From contig JACDDF010000096.1 of assembly GCA_013817135.1 (NCBI GenBank), positions 1-7,332 on the forward strand: a stretch of DNA of 7,332 nt, written 5' to 3'. The stretch is from Nitrospirales bacterium (lineage in GTDB: Bacteria > Nitrospirota > Nitrospiria > Nitrospirales > UBA8639). The position numbers and the translations under genes are program-made. Numbering within the stretch: position 1 is the first letter of the stretch; the number at the start of each line of letters is the position of its first letter. A model generated the notes under the pieces. That model did no database searches and was not told the DNA's origin. It was given only the letters and a program-made list of their open reading frames with translations. Below, in pieces: positions 6,826 through 7,332 of the stretch.

Positions 6826-7332
6826 CTATCGGATGCTCACCCGGAGATACTGCAGCCCCGGTATCTGCTTTATAAGCCCTTTGATCTCCAAAGACAAGAG
6901 AATGCTCATGACTTCAGATGGGGCATAGGAACATTGAGTGATTAAATCGTCCAGGGAAACAGGTTCCAGGGAAATACAATCAAATAGATGTTGTTCCTCT
7001 GTTCCTAGTGCAGGCGCGGACGGTTGAGGCTGAAACGCGCCTTGTTGTTTCTCGAGTTGATCCCGGAAGGAGGGTTCTAACATAGGAAGAATTTCTTCCA
7101 CAACATCTAAGGAATTTTCGACTAATTTCGCACCCTCTTTAATAAGGCGGTGAGGGCCACGAGTCAACGTATTCGTCACATTTCCTGGTACGGCAAAGAC
7201 CTCACGATTTTGCTCTAAGGCCATCCGAGCCGTAATGAGGGACCCGCTGCGCGAGGTGGCTTCGGTGACGATCACACCAAGTGAGAGTCCACTAATGATC
7301 CGATTACGTTGAGGGAAATGGTAAGAATGTGG
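6826..7332 (-). CDS. dprA: DNA processing protein DprA (Smf), C-terminal part; 5' end outside the window
   Basis: DprA protects incoming single-stranded DNA during natural transformation and loads RecA on it; homologues also occur in bacteria not known to be competent. The 168 visible residues enter within the Rossmann-like domain at HFPQRNRIISGLSLG, followed by VTEATSRSGSLITARMALEQ and REVFAVPGN, all strongly conserved DprA motifs. A linker with Gln/Pro-rich sequence (about 93-108) leads to a C-terminal winged-helix (DML1-like) domain at about 110-168 (LGTEEQHLFDCI to LQYLRVSI). The frame is open to the window edge, so the apparent GTG start at 7275 is internal. The TAG stop is at 6826-6828. 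Downstream on the same strand come the topA remnant and topB, so any dprA transcript would run into the rearranged topoisomerase locus. Confidence 0.96.
   Translation of the reverse strand, partial: PHSYHFPQRNRIISGLSLGVIVTEATSRSGSLITARMALEQNREVFAVPGNVTNTLTRGPHRLIKEGAKLVENSLDVVEEILPMLEPSFRDQLEKQQGAFQPQPSAPALGTEEQHLFDCISLEPVSLDDLITQCSYAPSEVMSILLSLEIKGLIKQIPGLQYLRVSIR

Overview
The window looks like chromosomal DNA of a Nitrospira-like bacterium. That placement is inferred from protein resemblance and gene order, not searched. It holds two conserved housekeeping blocks that face each other, with an anomalous region between them.

Left block (1-3227, + strand): the 3' part of tig (trigger factor; the 5' end is cut by the window edge), then clpP and clpX. 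The genes are closely spaced and clpP and clpX each have a strong Shine-Dalgarno. This is the classic chaperone/protease order: nascent-chain folding, then the ClpXP degradation machine.

Right block (6826-7332, - strand): the 3' part of dprA, the RecA loader used in natural transformation. In many bacteria dprA is followed by topA, and topA does begin 67 bp downstream here, but it is broken. Only its first ~51 codons remain (6606-6758), ending at a 160-bp element with 22-bp perfect inverted repeats (6450-6609). The last ~115 codons of topA, the C-terminal zinc ribbons, lie about 3 kb away at 3224-3567, beside clpX. They carry a nonsense codon, a frameshift and a lost zinc-ligand cysteine.

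Between the two topA ends lies an intact 872-codon topoisomerase III gene (topB, 3580-6198) of a type I associate with Betaproteobacteria, with its own leader, promoter candidate and ribosome binding site. The central part of the resident topA, including all of its catalytic core, has thus been replaced in place and in the same orientation by a different type IA topoisomerase. If no other topA exists in the genome, TopB may have taken over relaxation of negative supercoils. That is the most interesting point of the window.

All intervals over 300 bp are accounted for. The largest stretch without a gene is the 6205-6449 topB leader plus the adjoining inverted-repeat element.
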